DNA from: Branchiostoma floridae
Lineage: Eukaryota > Chordata > Leptocardii > Amphioxiformes > Branchiostomatidae
Assembly: GCF_000003815.2 (NCBI RefSeq)
Contig: NC_049986.1
Span: forward strand, 20,561,628-20,618,651
Direction: 5' to 3'
DNA: 57,024 bases
Shown here: in pieces, positions 31,574 through 43,500 of the stretch
Position numbering within the stretch: the stretch's first letter is position 1
Layout of the letters: every line of letters starts with the position of its first letter
The notes under the pieces: generated by a model
The model's database searches: none
What the model was told of the DNA's origin: nothing
What the model saw: only the letters and a program-made list of their open reading frames with translations
Made by a program: the position numbers and the translations under genes

Positions 31574-32296
31574 ATAAACACCCGGTGCAAATGTGAAGAT
31601 CAGATGATGAAGGAACTGTCTCAAGACAATACCATATATCTTATCTCAAATCCATAATCACAGGAACAGAGTTTAATTTCTTATTCAACTCTCACATACA
31701 TTATCAACCAAATAGCAAGAACTATATACAGCAAGGACGTGGTTGCTCAGCTGCTTGAGCTTGCTTCGTGTATACGTAGAAGTAAACAGTATTCAGTATT
31801 TACGTAAACAGTATTTACGGAACCACTGCTATTGTGTGTTTACATAAACAGCAGCCAGAATCCACAATGTTTTCTGACACAATGTATTTCACACGTTAGC
31901 TCTGTCTTGTGCTGATCATTATAACCAAACACATGCATCATCCGAGCACAAAAATATGCTTTTGAATTGGCTTGAGGAAGGCACATTGATAAGGTATACG
32001 AGCCATTGATATCTTAGTCCCATTTTCATTACACACACTGTTGGATCACAGAAATACTACTATATCCTCATGCGAACATATCAATCAAAGGGGCAAAATT
32101 ACACTTGCATTCGTCAATATCACAAGCTGACTGCTTGTTTGATATTACTTAACAACGTCTTCAAAATGGCTATTTGTCATTCTGAAATGGAACTGGATCT
32201 CCATTCCTGGTGGAGCAGACTGAACCATAAAACCTGTAGCTGTGACACAATGCCATATATGCATAAGAAAACAATTTTTGTGTTTACGGTAATACC
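31574..32296. other. Unique stretch without recognised genes
   Basis: Intronic sequence with no counterpart visible in set 1, where an N gap stands instead. GTAAACAGTATT words are repeated near 31785-31815. I see no domain or element ends. Confidence 0.5.
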
Positions 32297-34104
32297 CGAC
32301 AGACCCGAACGAAAACCCGCAGACACTAGCCTTTAGTTTGGCCAACCGATGGCACATGTAAAGAATATAAAATTTCTGATCTGACATCTGATAAAAATGG
32401 TGTAGAATTGTTTTTCAATGTATTCTCCCCATTCCTATTGAAATTAACAAAGGTGTGCAAGTAGTATGTATGTACTAGTAGCAAGAATATGGTGCTGAAA
32501 ACTTTATTCTGTTGCATCTGTATTTGTATCTGTATCAATATAGCCGGTATTACTGCCTCTCGGCGCAACACACCAGCTTCGCAGGCACGCGGCGCGGCAT
32601 CAGCTGGTTATATTACACCGAAGGACCCGTCACACCTAACTTTTGTACATCTATCTGCAAGCACTCCTTGAAACTATCCAGAGAAGATGCCCCTACTGTG
32701 CTTGGTGATAACAAATTCCATTCTACGATAGTTCTGGGAAAATACGAATTTTTGAACACATCAATCCTAGGCTGGTAACTCTGGTACTTGAAATCATGGC
32801 TGTTTCTTGTTCTTTTTTGGGCTGGTATCAGATACATATCAGTCGGTACGTCTGCCAGTAATTTCAGTTTTACATTGTTAAACACCACTTCAATGTAGCA
32901 TTACCTCTATATCTTTGACGAAATACATTTATATCTTTATATTTTTAATTTATTGGGATTTTTTTTTAAATCTTCCCCGATGAAACCAGCAAAGGGCGTA
33001 AAACAGTGAATTTCTACAAGACAAAAAATGCTTATCCAACAAGAAATTTGTCCGATTTCAGCAGGTAGGATAACAAATCCACCGCCGGAAGCAAATGTAT
33101 CAATGGTTGCAACAATGATGATGTAACATGCAGTCCACTACATTGTGTATCCCATATGTCTAATGTACAATCCCTATAAACAATCTCATCAATGACTACA
33201 AGTTACTGTGAAAAACAAACCCTGCTTTGTTCAACAATGTATTGTACCGGTAGTAACTGTTACATGTACAACCCTTTTAAAACGTATAATATAGGCCCCT
33301 GTAAACAATATCATCATTGCCCTTATTCATTGCCCTTAATCTACAGATTACCAAATCTTATAGGAAACATTTACACCCCATCATGTATAATGTACTGTCC
33401 CTATAGTACCATTGTCTTGTAATCGTCTGGTATATATAAGTCGTGCTGTCCTCTATTGCGCAACTATGACCTTTGGGGTCACTTCCTGTGAGACGGGTAA
33501 GCGCTGGTAGCAGCATGACGTAATACCACCTAAATATAGCACGATTGCGAAATACCCACTCAGGGCCACTGTAAAACGTATTTTCCACGTACAAACATCC
33601 CCTGCAAAACCGTCAGAAGCCACTAGACGAAAAAACACCTCGTACGTTTCATCTCCTTCTCAAGAACTACCCACATACCAAAAATCAGATCAATCTGTCA
33701 TAATCCTACGCAGCTGGACTGTTCACAGACAAGCCATCTATACAGTTTCTACACATACCTATTGTATCATGCAAATTACCACCTAATTTGCATAACAAGT
33801 ATACAATTATGTAGTTTGTGCGCCTGCTCAGATATCGACAGTCATTAACATCCATCAACCCCTTCTTGCATTATTCCTTCTCAAAACCTACAACAAGAAT
33901 TACTTTCACCGCCCCTGCGAAACCCCTAGGTGGCCAAAACTTACACACCTTACTATGCTTTTACACAGCTACCTACCACTTACAAATCATCACCCAAACA
34001 AGTCCCTAACAAAAAATAGCAAAACCGGAAGTTCTGCTGCAGTACCATAACACGCCGCTAAAGCGCCCCGCCGTAACGCAATTCCGGCCATTCTTTCGTC
34101 ATGT
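32297..34104. repeat. Duplicated block Cb, copy 2
   Basis: Matches 6621-8430. It includes the CR1-like LINE 3' relic (32567-32888, minus) and a dispersed octamer-headed repeat (about 33650-34104). No exon is recognised. Confidence 0.88.
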
Positions 34105-34345
34105 AAATAAATCAAATATGACACTGTAGCATAGTGAGGGAAGCCTTCACATGGAACCCCCCAGGAAAGCGCAACAGGGGAAAACCTAAAAACACCTGGA
34201 GACGCAGCCTGGAGGCGGATGTGAGGGAGTCTGGCTACACATGGGGACAGCTGGAAGAAATGGCCCAGGACCGCCGGAGATGGAGGCAGCTACTTAGTGG
34301 CCTATGCCCAAGGATGGGCAGTAGGCCTAAGTAAGTAAGCAAGAA
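34105..34345 (+). mobile_element. LINE 3' end with AAGT tail
   Basis: The plus-strand frame reads WNPPGKRNRGKPKNTWRR, SLEADVRESG and AQDRRRWRQL, the last 50 residues of an RTE-like endonuclease/reverse transcriptase, then stops and ends in AAGTAAGTAAG. It begins exactly where the match between the two Cb blocks ends, so it is a set-2-specific insertion or marks a rearrangement point. Confidence 0.75.
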
Positions 34346-34379
34346 ATACAAAAACAACAACAACAGAACCGAGACATAC

Positions 34380-34574
34380 TTGGACAAGGAACTTCCGAGT
34401 CGCACTCCTGTGTCTCCTCAGTATCTCCATCACACTCCGCCCCGCCGTGCTCTGGTGCCGGATTGGTGCAGCTTCGGTCCCGAGTCTGCGTACCGACTCC
34501 ACACGTAACGCTGCAGTCAGACCATGGGCTCCAGTCAGACCAGCCACCTTCAACCGCGTAGAAAAGAGATGACA
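34380..34574 (-). CDS. TSP1 domain exon, copy 2 (extended 5' end)
   Basis: Encodes a TSP1 repeat closely related to 8709-8882: [24 protein letters not shown] and GGAEC, ending PCPS. The donor is GTATGT (34374-34379), phase 1. The acceptor used at the other exon is lost here, but a pyrimidine-rich tract ending CTACAG lies 21 nt upstream. That keeps the frame and phase 1 and adds seven residues (SSLFYAV region). It is the first module exon downstream of the signal-peptide exons, whose phase 1 ends fit it. The linker between signal peptide and TSP1 would then be very short, as expected for a mature N-terminus. Confidence 0.82.
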
Positions 34575-35044
34575 CTGTAGAAAATACAGAAAATAATTAT
34601 AACTTTTGTTATAAAAATAGATCCTAGATTTACCTATGCCGTAAATTACAAAAACAATGTCGCAAGACGAACAGTCATGTCAAAGGATGTCATCATGTCA
34701 AAGACAATATGAAGGTAAAAGAAGACGAGAAAGGACAAAACTGAAGAATACTTTGTTCGGTATACCATTCTATATATAACGAAATAATTCTGAGACGTAT
34801 GCCTACTGAGTTCCCAAAACGACTGAGCTATGCGCGTGAGGGGAGTTTTAAGCGTGGACTGGGGAACTAACAAAATTCTATACAAAGCTAATACGGACTT
34901 GAATACACGCACAAAACTGGGGGGTGGGGGGGGGGTGCCACTGTCACATTGTTGCCAAGCATCGGCTGTACGTCTTGATGTCGCTGAAACGTTGACCGAT
35001 TTTCTTCTTCTTCTTCTTCTTTGGAAGCCCACGTTCTTCGTGTA

Positions 35045-36345
35045 GAACATTCTGGCTTTTGAGGTGCACATGCGCGTCGGTTTGCTACTAATAATATCAA
35101 CCATGATCCGTAACTCATCTGTCCAAATTACCATGCCAGGTCCGTCACCATAGAGCTGACCGGGGTTGTAATGACTTGGATTATTCCGCGGCAGCCAGCG
35201 ACTTGAAGATGTTAAAAGTCGCTGCCTCCACGGTACTGCTTTGAAGAGCGTTCCAGTCTCTAATTGTCCTGGGTAGAAGTGAACCACTTCGGTACTGGGT
35301 TCTAGTGTTTATCCTCTTCAGTTGTCGGCTATGCGCCCTCCTCTGCCTTGCAGGTGGTGAGACCAATTTGTTCTTAATAATGGGGCACTGGGCAGAGTCA
35401 TGCTGAATTTTGTACTCTTGTGCTCTAGCGATTCCCATCCCAAAGAATCTAGCATATTTGACACACTAGAGGTGTTGTGAAAGCGGTTACAAGCGAACCG
35501 AGCAGCTCTCCTCTGCACTGCTTCTATTTTGCTCGTGTTTTTCTGAGTGTACGGGTCCCACACCGTTGTAGCATAATCTAAGAGTGGTCTCACAAAAGCT
35601 TTATAAGCCTTGGCCTTAATGCGTTTTGAACTAATCTTGAACTAACCAAACTAGGTGCATCCCCGACTTCGGGTCTGTAAAAGGCTGCGACGTAGAGAGA
35701 ACGCCGACCTTTCAACTTAATGCGAGCCCATAGTAGCTCACAGTTCTCAACATCTAATTCTGGCGCTGCATAACTGTCAATATTACTGCGTACAGCTACC
35801 AGGACTCCGCCCCCACGACCACCTCTATCCTTCCTAAATACTCTGTAAAGATCAGGAAAAATTTCAGACGTTGAGATTGTCGGGTCAAGCCAAGTTTCGG
35901 TTCCGATCACTATGTCAGGTTTCAGACTCTCCAATAAGTATGGAATTTCTGCCCTTTTTGAGCTGGCTGATTGGAAGTTAATATTCAGTACCCTGAGGGG
36001 CCTACCCTTCCACTTATCCTGCTGGCTACTTCTACTAGGAGTGGAAGCATGTTGGGGCTTAAAATTGAGGTCTGTGGGAGTTGTGCAGTTGGTCAACGAA
36101 GAACTATTTAATGAGGAATCCGACCAGTCAACCCCGTGTAGGTCAAATACTGTCCTGCTATTGGCACCGCCACAGATTGCGCAGTACCACTGGATTTCTG
36201 AGTCTGCTAATTGATTGTATAATTGTGTGTCTATACTCTGGCAGTGACCATGAAACCATTGCCCACATTTTTTCACATTCTATTCCACGGTCGTTCCAGG
36301 AGACCCGGAGGTCGCATGTACCGCAATCCCATGATGAATGGGACT
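35045..36345 (-). pseudogene. CR1-like LINE with PHD finger and internal deletion
   Basis: Read on the minus strand, a PHD-type zinc finger comes first (CGTCDLR, then ECEKCGQWFHGHC, WYCAIC), interrupted by one extra A near 36270. The endonuclease start follows (LRVLNINFQS, DIVIGTETWLD, GGRGGGVLVAV, AAFYRP). The frame then jumps within about 20 codons to the end of the reverse transcriptase (RPLLDYATTVWDPY, VQRRAARF, LPRTIRDWN), so the catalytic core is deleted. A further frameshift lies near 35430. PHD fingers are known from ORF1 of some CR1-like elements. The 3' side has TTC microsatellite (35001-35021) and a G-rich run (34918-34937). Confidence 0.78.
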
Positions 36346-37218
36346 GGGAGCTGTTTTGGTTTTAAAATCAAGAAAGGTTCGCGCGTAGTTTTCGGCTAAA
36401 ATTGATATTAATAATGAGAAAGTCTTGGGCAACCTGATAAAAGATCTATTATAAGAGACGTTCCATGGCATGGCACCACCTCCTGCATGGGTAAAGGTAA
36501 AAGAAAACGTTTCTCGCAAAAAAAAAAAGGCTTAACAGTTCAGTTAATTTTGATGTCATATATTAGTTGTCGGAATTTTCTTAAAACCGGTTTTAGATCC
36601 TTTAGAGCTCGCCGAATTTCATCATCGCCTGACCATTGGCTGTATTTTTCGCTAAAAATCTGTCCCTTCAAAAATTAGAAGGGGGTTTGGGCAACGTCTA
36701 TCCAACACTAATGATATATATTTTCCCATGACATGGTAGCATCTCGTTGACATGAAAGAAGTGAGAATCAAATAACTCGGTAAAAAGCTAATATTTAAAT
36801 CAAATTTAACTTCAAAGTTTTGGGAAAATATGTAGGGCATAAGTGGGGTGGATGAGCACTCTAAAAGCAATAATATTAACAGGAATTTTGCAATAGACCA
36901 AACCAAAATCTCTTCAATTGAAAAGCTCAAACAATCGTCGCCGAGGCCTCCCTAAATTTAAGCGCAACTTTCAGGGACCCCAAATGCCGGCCATGCTGCA
37001 AAAAACGTCCGAAGCCCGCGTAATTGCCATTCTTGATTTGCCAAGCTAAATTCTTGATTTGAAAAGGGGGCTTGAACAATAAATGGAACACACAAGTACA
37101 ACAGAAATGATCATTGAAAAAGTATATAGCTAGCTGTAAACCTAGCCGACATGTTACCACAGGAGCCACAGTGTCAGAAAAAAACCTCTGCAAACAAACG
37201 GGAATCACAGTTACCTAC

Positions 37219-37273
37219 CTGAACACACATGCCCCACCAGAAGGGCACTGACGAACCCGAGGACAGCCTTCAT
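37219..37273 (-). CDS. Signal-peptide first exon, unit 1
   Basis: ATG at 37273 opens MKAVLGFVSALLVGHVCS plus one base, then the donor GTAGGTAACT. This is a short basic start, a hydrophobic core and a C-S-G end, a classical secretory signal peptide. It ends in phase 1, the phase in which the TSP1 exon 2.6 kb downstream starts, so I assign it as a start of the TSP1/TIL/VWD protein. It is the unit nearest the gene body. The splice to TSP1 is inferred, not seen. Confidence 0.72.
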
Positions 37274-37540
37274 ATTGTGCGCCCAACTTTACACCTCGCT
37301 GTTCTCAAAAGTGGCCAAAATCCGCGGCTCAATCTCAAACTGTGATTTCATCAGCTGACAAGGGAGTCACTACGTGCTGAGGCGCACTGTCGCAGTCGCC
37401 AACTGATACTCGGAGAGCGCAGCGCGCGCAGATATGCGATGTGAACGCCCGTCCTGCTGACGTATGGCCTCGCCCTTTAAGAATGTTACATCATCCAACA
37501 CAATGGATCTTCACGTCATAAGAATTTTCACTGGCGCCTC
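37274..37540 (-). promoter_or_regulatory. Promoter-like block, unit 1
   Basis: Conserved upstream of four of the five signal-peptide exons while nearby introns differ more. It holds TACGTCAG (CRE-like), a GC-rich GCGCGCGCTGCGCTCTCC stretch, CAGTTGGCGACTGCGAC, GTCAGCTGATGA and, further up, a second CRE-like ATGACGTG. TTAAAGGG could serve as a weak TATA element. The start site is not determined. Confidence 0.55.
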
Positions 37541-38244
37541 AATTATCTGACTCACTTGTGGAAAAAATCAGAAGTTAGCAGTGGACTGAATGATATCAAT
37601 GTTAATCTATATTCTGCTCGAAAACAATAAACTACAACCCTTCTTACAAAAAAAGGAAACCGAAGACCTGGGTATTTTTTTCTTCATAAAGTATTTTTTT
37701 TAATTCGTCAACGCTGTTTTGCACACAGTTGGACTATCTGTGTAGAAGAATGAACAATAATTGTTTTCCAAGAAATTCGGAGCTTGTGAAGGTAAGTGGA
37801 TGTCATTTTCTTCATCAGATTAACCTTTGACAATGAGGACGTGTGTACGTGACTATGAGCCAGGTACATACAAAAAATCTTGAGACAGTTCATTTGTCTA
37901 TTTGTCAAAATGCCAAAACACACAACATTAGCAACTTGACAGTGCCAATACCAACTTCTACAACGCCATGCTTGATACTAAATGGTCAGGTTTGATTACA
38001 GTAGTTAATGAAAGGTTTTTTGGGGGATGAATACCAGATAAGCGTGGCGATGGTTTTTTTTTTGCACGAAACTCGGAGCCAGTGTAGGTAATTGGATACC
38101 ATTATCTTTCTTTATCGGATAAACCTTTGAAGATAATGACGCATTTACCGTTTACGTGATTGTGTGCCAAGAAAGTGATGGACAGCAAGGTAAGCATGTA
38201 CTTACCGGTGGCATAAGATAGTATCAAAGCTGGCCAAAGGAGTA

Positions 38245-38452
38245 CTGTAAATGCATTTAAGATCGAGGGGATTTAATTTCGCGATATCAGGAAAAAGGAC
38301 TTTTCGCGGTGGTTTTAATTTCGCGGTAACTCCATAGACTGCAGTCTTATATCGTAATTGAAAAATGTTCGCGGCGGTTTTAAGTTCGCGGTGAATTTGT
38401 CACCGCGAAAACCGCGAACATTAATCCACCGCGAACATTTCTGCATTCACAG
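38245..38452. mobile_element. MITE with CTGTAAATGCA ends and TA duplication, copy 1
   Basis: A 208-nt element with termini CTGTAAATGCA and TGCATTCACAG (inverted, one mismatch), flanked by TA on both sides. The empty site GGAG-TA-TATCCGG is seen at 48291-48303. The interior is built of TTCGCGG words in both orientations and can form hairpins. Probably a non-autonomous Tc1/mariner-type family. Confidence 0.85.
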
Positions 38453-39459
38453 TATATCCGGCTCACGCCCTTAGGTCGACTTCACCCCTTGCCAGCTTAC
38501 CTAAAGAATAGTGGTGATTGTGCATGTAAATCTGATAATGATTGCCCAAAGCGTCAAATGACAAATGCAATCTTACGTCGAGGTCACATTTGTTGCAGAC
38601 CGTCCTGCGGCTTTGATGTATTTGAAGAAATTGTAAGCAGGCTGCGACAGAGACCAACCGAAGAAAACAGTCTAAGACAACCGGGCATCTAGCCTGGATG
38701 TCAGGTTGCATCCAGGGCCTACACAGACTACGTCCTCGTCTGTTGGACAACATGCTCCCAAGGAATGTCTACACTAGTACCCCTGCCCCCACACCTCCTC
38801 CAAATTTCCAAATTGTCCGGAAACAAACATGTTTTAATGAGACATTAAACAAATGTGACAGTGGCTTTGCTACTGAAGGCGCTATACACTACAGAAGCCT
38901 ATCATTTAGTCCGTCAGACCCCGTGCCGTTGTTTGTACTGAGGTTTGACAGTACATTGTAGACATCAGTGGGGTAACAAAAGGTTGAGTTGAGAGCTAGA
39001 TCTGTTCTGGGTACAAAGTTGGGGACAGAGGCGTCATCAGCATTCAGGTAAGTTTGAGGTGCAAAGTAGAAATTAAAAGAGCATTTCATGCGAACGCCGG
39101 TCGAATTTCTAGATCCGTCAGAGCTCGCCGAATTTCAATATCCCCCGAGAATCGTCCGTATTTTTCGCTGAAACGCTGCCCCTTCACAAACTAGACGGGG
39201 CTTGGGCAACGTCTATCCAACACTAATTATATTTAACCCACATAAGATGGTAGCATCTCGTGGACATGAACAAAGTGAGAATCAAATAATCCGGTAATTA
39301 TATATAAAAAGCTAGTATTTAAATCAACTTTAACTTGAAGTTTTGGAAATATGTAGAGCAAGAGCGGGTTGGACGGGCACTCTAAAAGTAATAATATTAA
39401 CAGGAATTCTCCCATAGACCAATCGAAAATCTCTTGAAAAGTTTAAAAAGTTTAAAAAG

Positions 39460-39965
39460 GCGAGCAAAGACATAGTTATTAATCATCGAACGCAAATCGG
39501 ATGGCGAACGCCCGTTAGTCGGGCGACGTTCGGGCGACGTTCACCCGACTTCCGATTGTTTACAAATATTGAATTTCTGGGAATGTGAGGGTAATTCTAA
39601 CATTGTGGCCCCTGTGGCAGTATGTCGGCTGGCTTTGTGACACACTTTCCTTTCTTGTGTCATTTCTATTATGCCCGCGCATTCCATTCATTGGTTAAAA
39701 AGATTCCGACAACAAAATAAGCAACATTTATTGATCTCTTGCCTTTTTTGAGGAACGTTTTGTTTTCCCTTGTCCGCGTGCAAGAGGTCATGGGAGGTTC
39801 ATTATCATAGATTTATTCACCGTCGATCGCACGAGGCTCGCTTATATGTGAGGGGAACAGGTTTTGGGCGAAAAATACGCAAGACCATCTTAAGATCTTA
39901 AAATCAGCCGACCTTCCTGCAATCGCGAAGTACATCCGAAAATCGTATATAATGTGAGGCGGGTA
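39460..39965. mobile_element. Truncated copy of the TACCCGCC element
   Basis: Shares ACATAGTTATTAA, GGATGGCGAACGCCCGTTAG and the right end ATAATGTGAGGCGGGTA with 42684-43500, but lacks the left half, which was lost at a junction with the intronic module. The intronic module occurs on both sides of it (39085 and 39975), suggesting unequal recombination. Confidence 0.7.
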
Positions 39966-40599
39966 TAAAGAAAATTTCATGCGAACGCGGCCGAATTTGT
40001 AGATCGGTCAGAGCTCGACGAATTTCAACATCGCCCGAGCATCGGCTGTATTTTTCGCTGAAAAGCTGCCCCTTTCAAATTAGACGGGGCTAGCACTAAT
40101 TATATATAAGCCACATGACATGGTAGCATCTCGTGGACATGACACGAAGCTAGAATCAAATTAACCCGGTAAAAAGCTAGAATTTAGATTAAGTTTAACT
40201 TGGGTGTTTGGGGAAATATGTATGGCATACGTAGGGTGGAACGGCACTCTAAAAGCAATAATATTAACAGGAATTTTGCAATACACCAATCCAAAATCTC
40301 TCGAAAAGTTTAACAAATCGTCGCTGAGGCGTCGCTGAATTTTTAAGCGCAACTTTCAGGTACTGAGAAGGTTGGTCACGCTGCTGAAAACCGTCCGAAG
40401 CCCGTGTAATCGCCATTCTTGATTTGCCGAGCTAAACTTTTGATTTTAAAGGGGAATTAAACAATTAAAAGAACGCACGGGTAGATAGAAATTATCATAG
40501 GAAAAATATTTACATGTAACTGTAAACCCAGCCCACATGCTAGTACAAGAACCACAGTGTCAGAAGTAGACTTTGCAAACGGGAATCACAGTTACCTAC

Positions 40600-40654
40600 C
40601 TGAACACACATGCGCCACCAGAAGGGCACTGACGACCCCAAGGACAGCCTTCAT
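40600..40654 (-). CDS. Signal-peptide first exon, unit 2
   Basis: MKAVLGVVSALLVAHVCS plus one base, with the same GTAGGTAACT donor and phase 1. It differs from unit 1 by Phe to Val and Gly to Ala within the hydrophobic core, changes that preserve a signal peptide. It could be an alternative first exon of the same gene. Confidence 0.68.
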
Positions 40655-40935
40655 ATTGTGCGCCCAACTCTACACCTGGCTGTTCTCAAAAGTGGCAAAA
40701 GTCCGTGGCTCAATCTAAAACTGTGATTTCTTCGACTGACAAGGGTGTCCCTAGCTACGTGCTGAGGCGCACTGTCGCAGTCGCCAACTGATACTCGGAG
40801 AGCGCAGCGCGCGCAGATATGCGATGTGAACGCCCGTCCTGCTGACGTATGGCCTCACCCTTTAAGAATCTGAGATCACTCAACACAATGGATCTTCACG
40901 TCATAAGAATTTTCACTGGCGCCTCAATTATCTGA
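40655..40935 (-). promoter_or_regulatory. Promoter-like block, unit 2
   Basis: Same block as in unit 1, with TACGTCAG, the GCGCGCGCTGCG stretch and ATGACGTG all kept. Small indels only. Confidence 0.5.
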
Positions 40936-42683
40936 CTCACTTAAGAAAAAAATCAAAAGATAGCAGTGGACTGAATGATATCAATGCTAATCTACATTCT
41001 GCTCGAAAAAGATAAACTACAACCCTTCTTACAAAAAAAGGGAAGACCTGTGTATTTTTTACTTCATAAAGTAGTTGTCAAAATTCGACAATGTTGTTAG
41101 GCACGCTGTTGGACTGTCTGCGTAGGATAACGGACAACAATTGTTTTCCACGAAATTTGGAACTTGTAAGGTGACATTATCTTCATCGGATTAACCGTTG
41201 ACAATAAGGTCGCCTGTACGTGTCTATGAGCCAGGTGCAACAAGCGTGATGTTGAAAAACACAGGCGACGAAAGATTACGATGGAATTATTGTTCACTCA
41301 ACACAAAGGATCTTCACGTCATATGGATTTTCACTGGCGCCTCAATTATTTGACTCACTAGAGAAAAAAAATCAAAAGTTAGCAATGGACCGAATGATGT
41401 CAATGTTAATGTATATTCTGCTTCTTGCAAAAAATGGGAAGAGCTGTGTATTTTGTTTTTTCTTTATAAAGTAGTTGTCTCAATTCGACAGCGTTGTTTT
41501 GCACGCTGTAAGAATGTCTGCGCAGGAGAATGGACAATAATTGTTTTCCGGGAAATTCAGAGCTGGTGAAGGTAAGTGGATGTCATTATCTTCATCTTCA
41601 TAGCCTTTGGCGATAATCTTTGTCGGACCAACCTTTGAGGATAATCTTCGTCGGATTAACCTTTGACAACAAGGACGCGTGTACGTGACTATTAGCCAAG
41701 TACATAAAAACATTCTGGAGATAGTACATTTGTCTATTTGTCAGAATTTCAAAACGCACAACATTAGCAAGTTGACAGAGAAACAATACCAACTTCCACA
41801 GCGCTATGCTTGATACTAAATGGCCAGGGTTGATTACAGTAGTCAATGAAAAGTTTTTTTTGGGGGGGGGGGTGAATACCAGATAAGCTTGACGATGGCC
41901 GTTTTGCACGAAAGTCGAAGCCAGTGTAGGTAATTATTATAATAACTGAATGTCATTATCCTTCTTCATCGGATAAACCTTTGACGATAATTACGCGTTT
42001 ACAGTGTACGTGATTGTGTGTCAGGAAAGGGATGGACAGCCAGGTAAGCATGTACTTACCTGAGATGGGCGGTACACCCATTGGCCAGATTATCTAAAGA
42101 ATAGTGGTAATTGCCATGTATAAATCTGATTATGTTTGTCCAAAGCGTCTAATGACAAAAGCAATGTTACGTCGATGTCACATTTGTTGCGGACCGTCCT
42201 GTGGCTTTGATGTATTAGAATTTCAAGCAGGCTGTGACAGAGACCAACCGACGAAGATAGTCTAAGACTACCGTTTCTGTCACAAGGCATCTAGCCTGGA
42301 CATCAGATTGCATCAAGGGCCTACACAGACTAAGTCCCCGCCTCTAGGACAAGATGCTCCCAAGGAATTTCTACACTACTCTAGCCTCCCCCCACCTCCT
42401 CCAAATTTCCAAATTGTCGGGATACAGCCAAATTCAAATGAGACAATAAACAAATGTGAAGGCTGTGCTACTGAAGGCGCTATGCACTACAGAGACCTAT
42501 CATTTAGTCCGTCAGACCCTGTGTCCTTGTTTGTATTGAGGTCTGACAGTAATTTGTAGACATCTGCGGGGTAACAAATAGTTGAGAGCTAGATCTGTTC
42601 TGGGTATATACTATTGGGACAGAGGCGTCATAACTATTCAGGAACATTTGGGATGCAAAGTAGTCATTAACAACATTTCATAC

Positions 42684-43500
42684 TACCCGCCTCACATTAG
42701 GCGCGATTCGATCGGACGACTAGTTTACGAGCTCTAAATGACATTTTCGAAAGACGTCCGGTGTTCTCACGATCATCATGCGATTTTTAGGGATCGCCGG
42801 CAATTTTCAGGAGTCTTGCGACGGTAGCGGTGCAGCGAAATATGTTCTTAACATAAGCAACAAGTCGCAGGAAATCTCCGAGATCGCAGAGCTCGTTACC
42901 GAGTCGCAGATCGTGCGTGCAAATCGTGCGTACCTCGCAAGGGTATCGGTCAATCGTCTTCCGTCAATCCAACGATTGAAGACCGAAAAGCGAGTACAGA
43001 CATAGTTATTAAAATCGAACGCAATCGGATGGCGAACGCCCGTTAGGCGGGCGACGTTCGGGCGACTTTCACCCGAATTCCGATTGTTTACAAATATTGA
43101 ATTTCTGCGAATGTGAGGGTAATTCTAACATTGTGGCCCCTGTGGCAGTATGTAGGCTGGCTTTGTGACACACTTTCCTTTCTTGTGTCATTTCTATTAT
43201 ATATTATGCCCTCGCATTCCATTCATTGGTTAAAAAGATTTCGACAACAAAATAAGCAACATTTATTGGTCTCTTGCCTTTTCTGAGGAACGTTTTGTGT
43301 TCTCTTGTCAGCGTGCATGAGGTCATGGGAGGTTCATTATCATAGATTTATTTACCGTCGATCGCACGAGGCTCGCTTATATGTGAGGGGAACAGATTTT
43401 GGTCGAAAAATACGCAAGACCATCTGAAGATCTTCAAATCAGCCGACTTTCCTGCGATCGCGAAGTACGTCCGAAGATCGTATATAATGTGAGGCGGGTA
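42684..43500. mobile_element. DNA transposon-like element with TACCCGCCTCACATTA ends
   Basis: The 16-nt termini are perfect inverted repeats (TACCCGCCTCACATTA and TAATGTGAGGCGGGTA), with TAC on both outer sides. In the sister unit at 46039-46050 the uninterrupted sequence reads TTCA-TGC-GGACGCCGG, which supports a three-base target duplication as in PIF/Harbinger elements. At 817 nt it is non-autonomous; a 75-codon frame at 42778 matches nothing I know. Confidence 0.8.

Noticed and set aside
1737-37273. Naming the secreted gene SCO-spondin, zonadhesin or a mucin
   Set aside because: TSP1, TIL, E and VWD modules occur in several families; order and the missing second VWD half do not decide among them.
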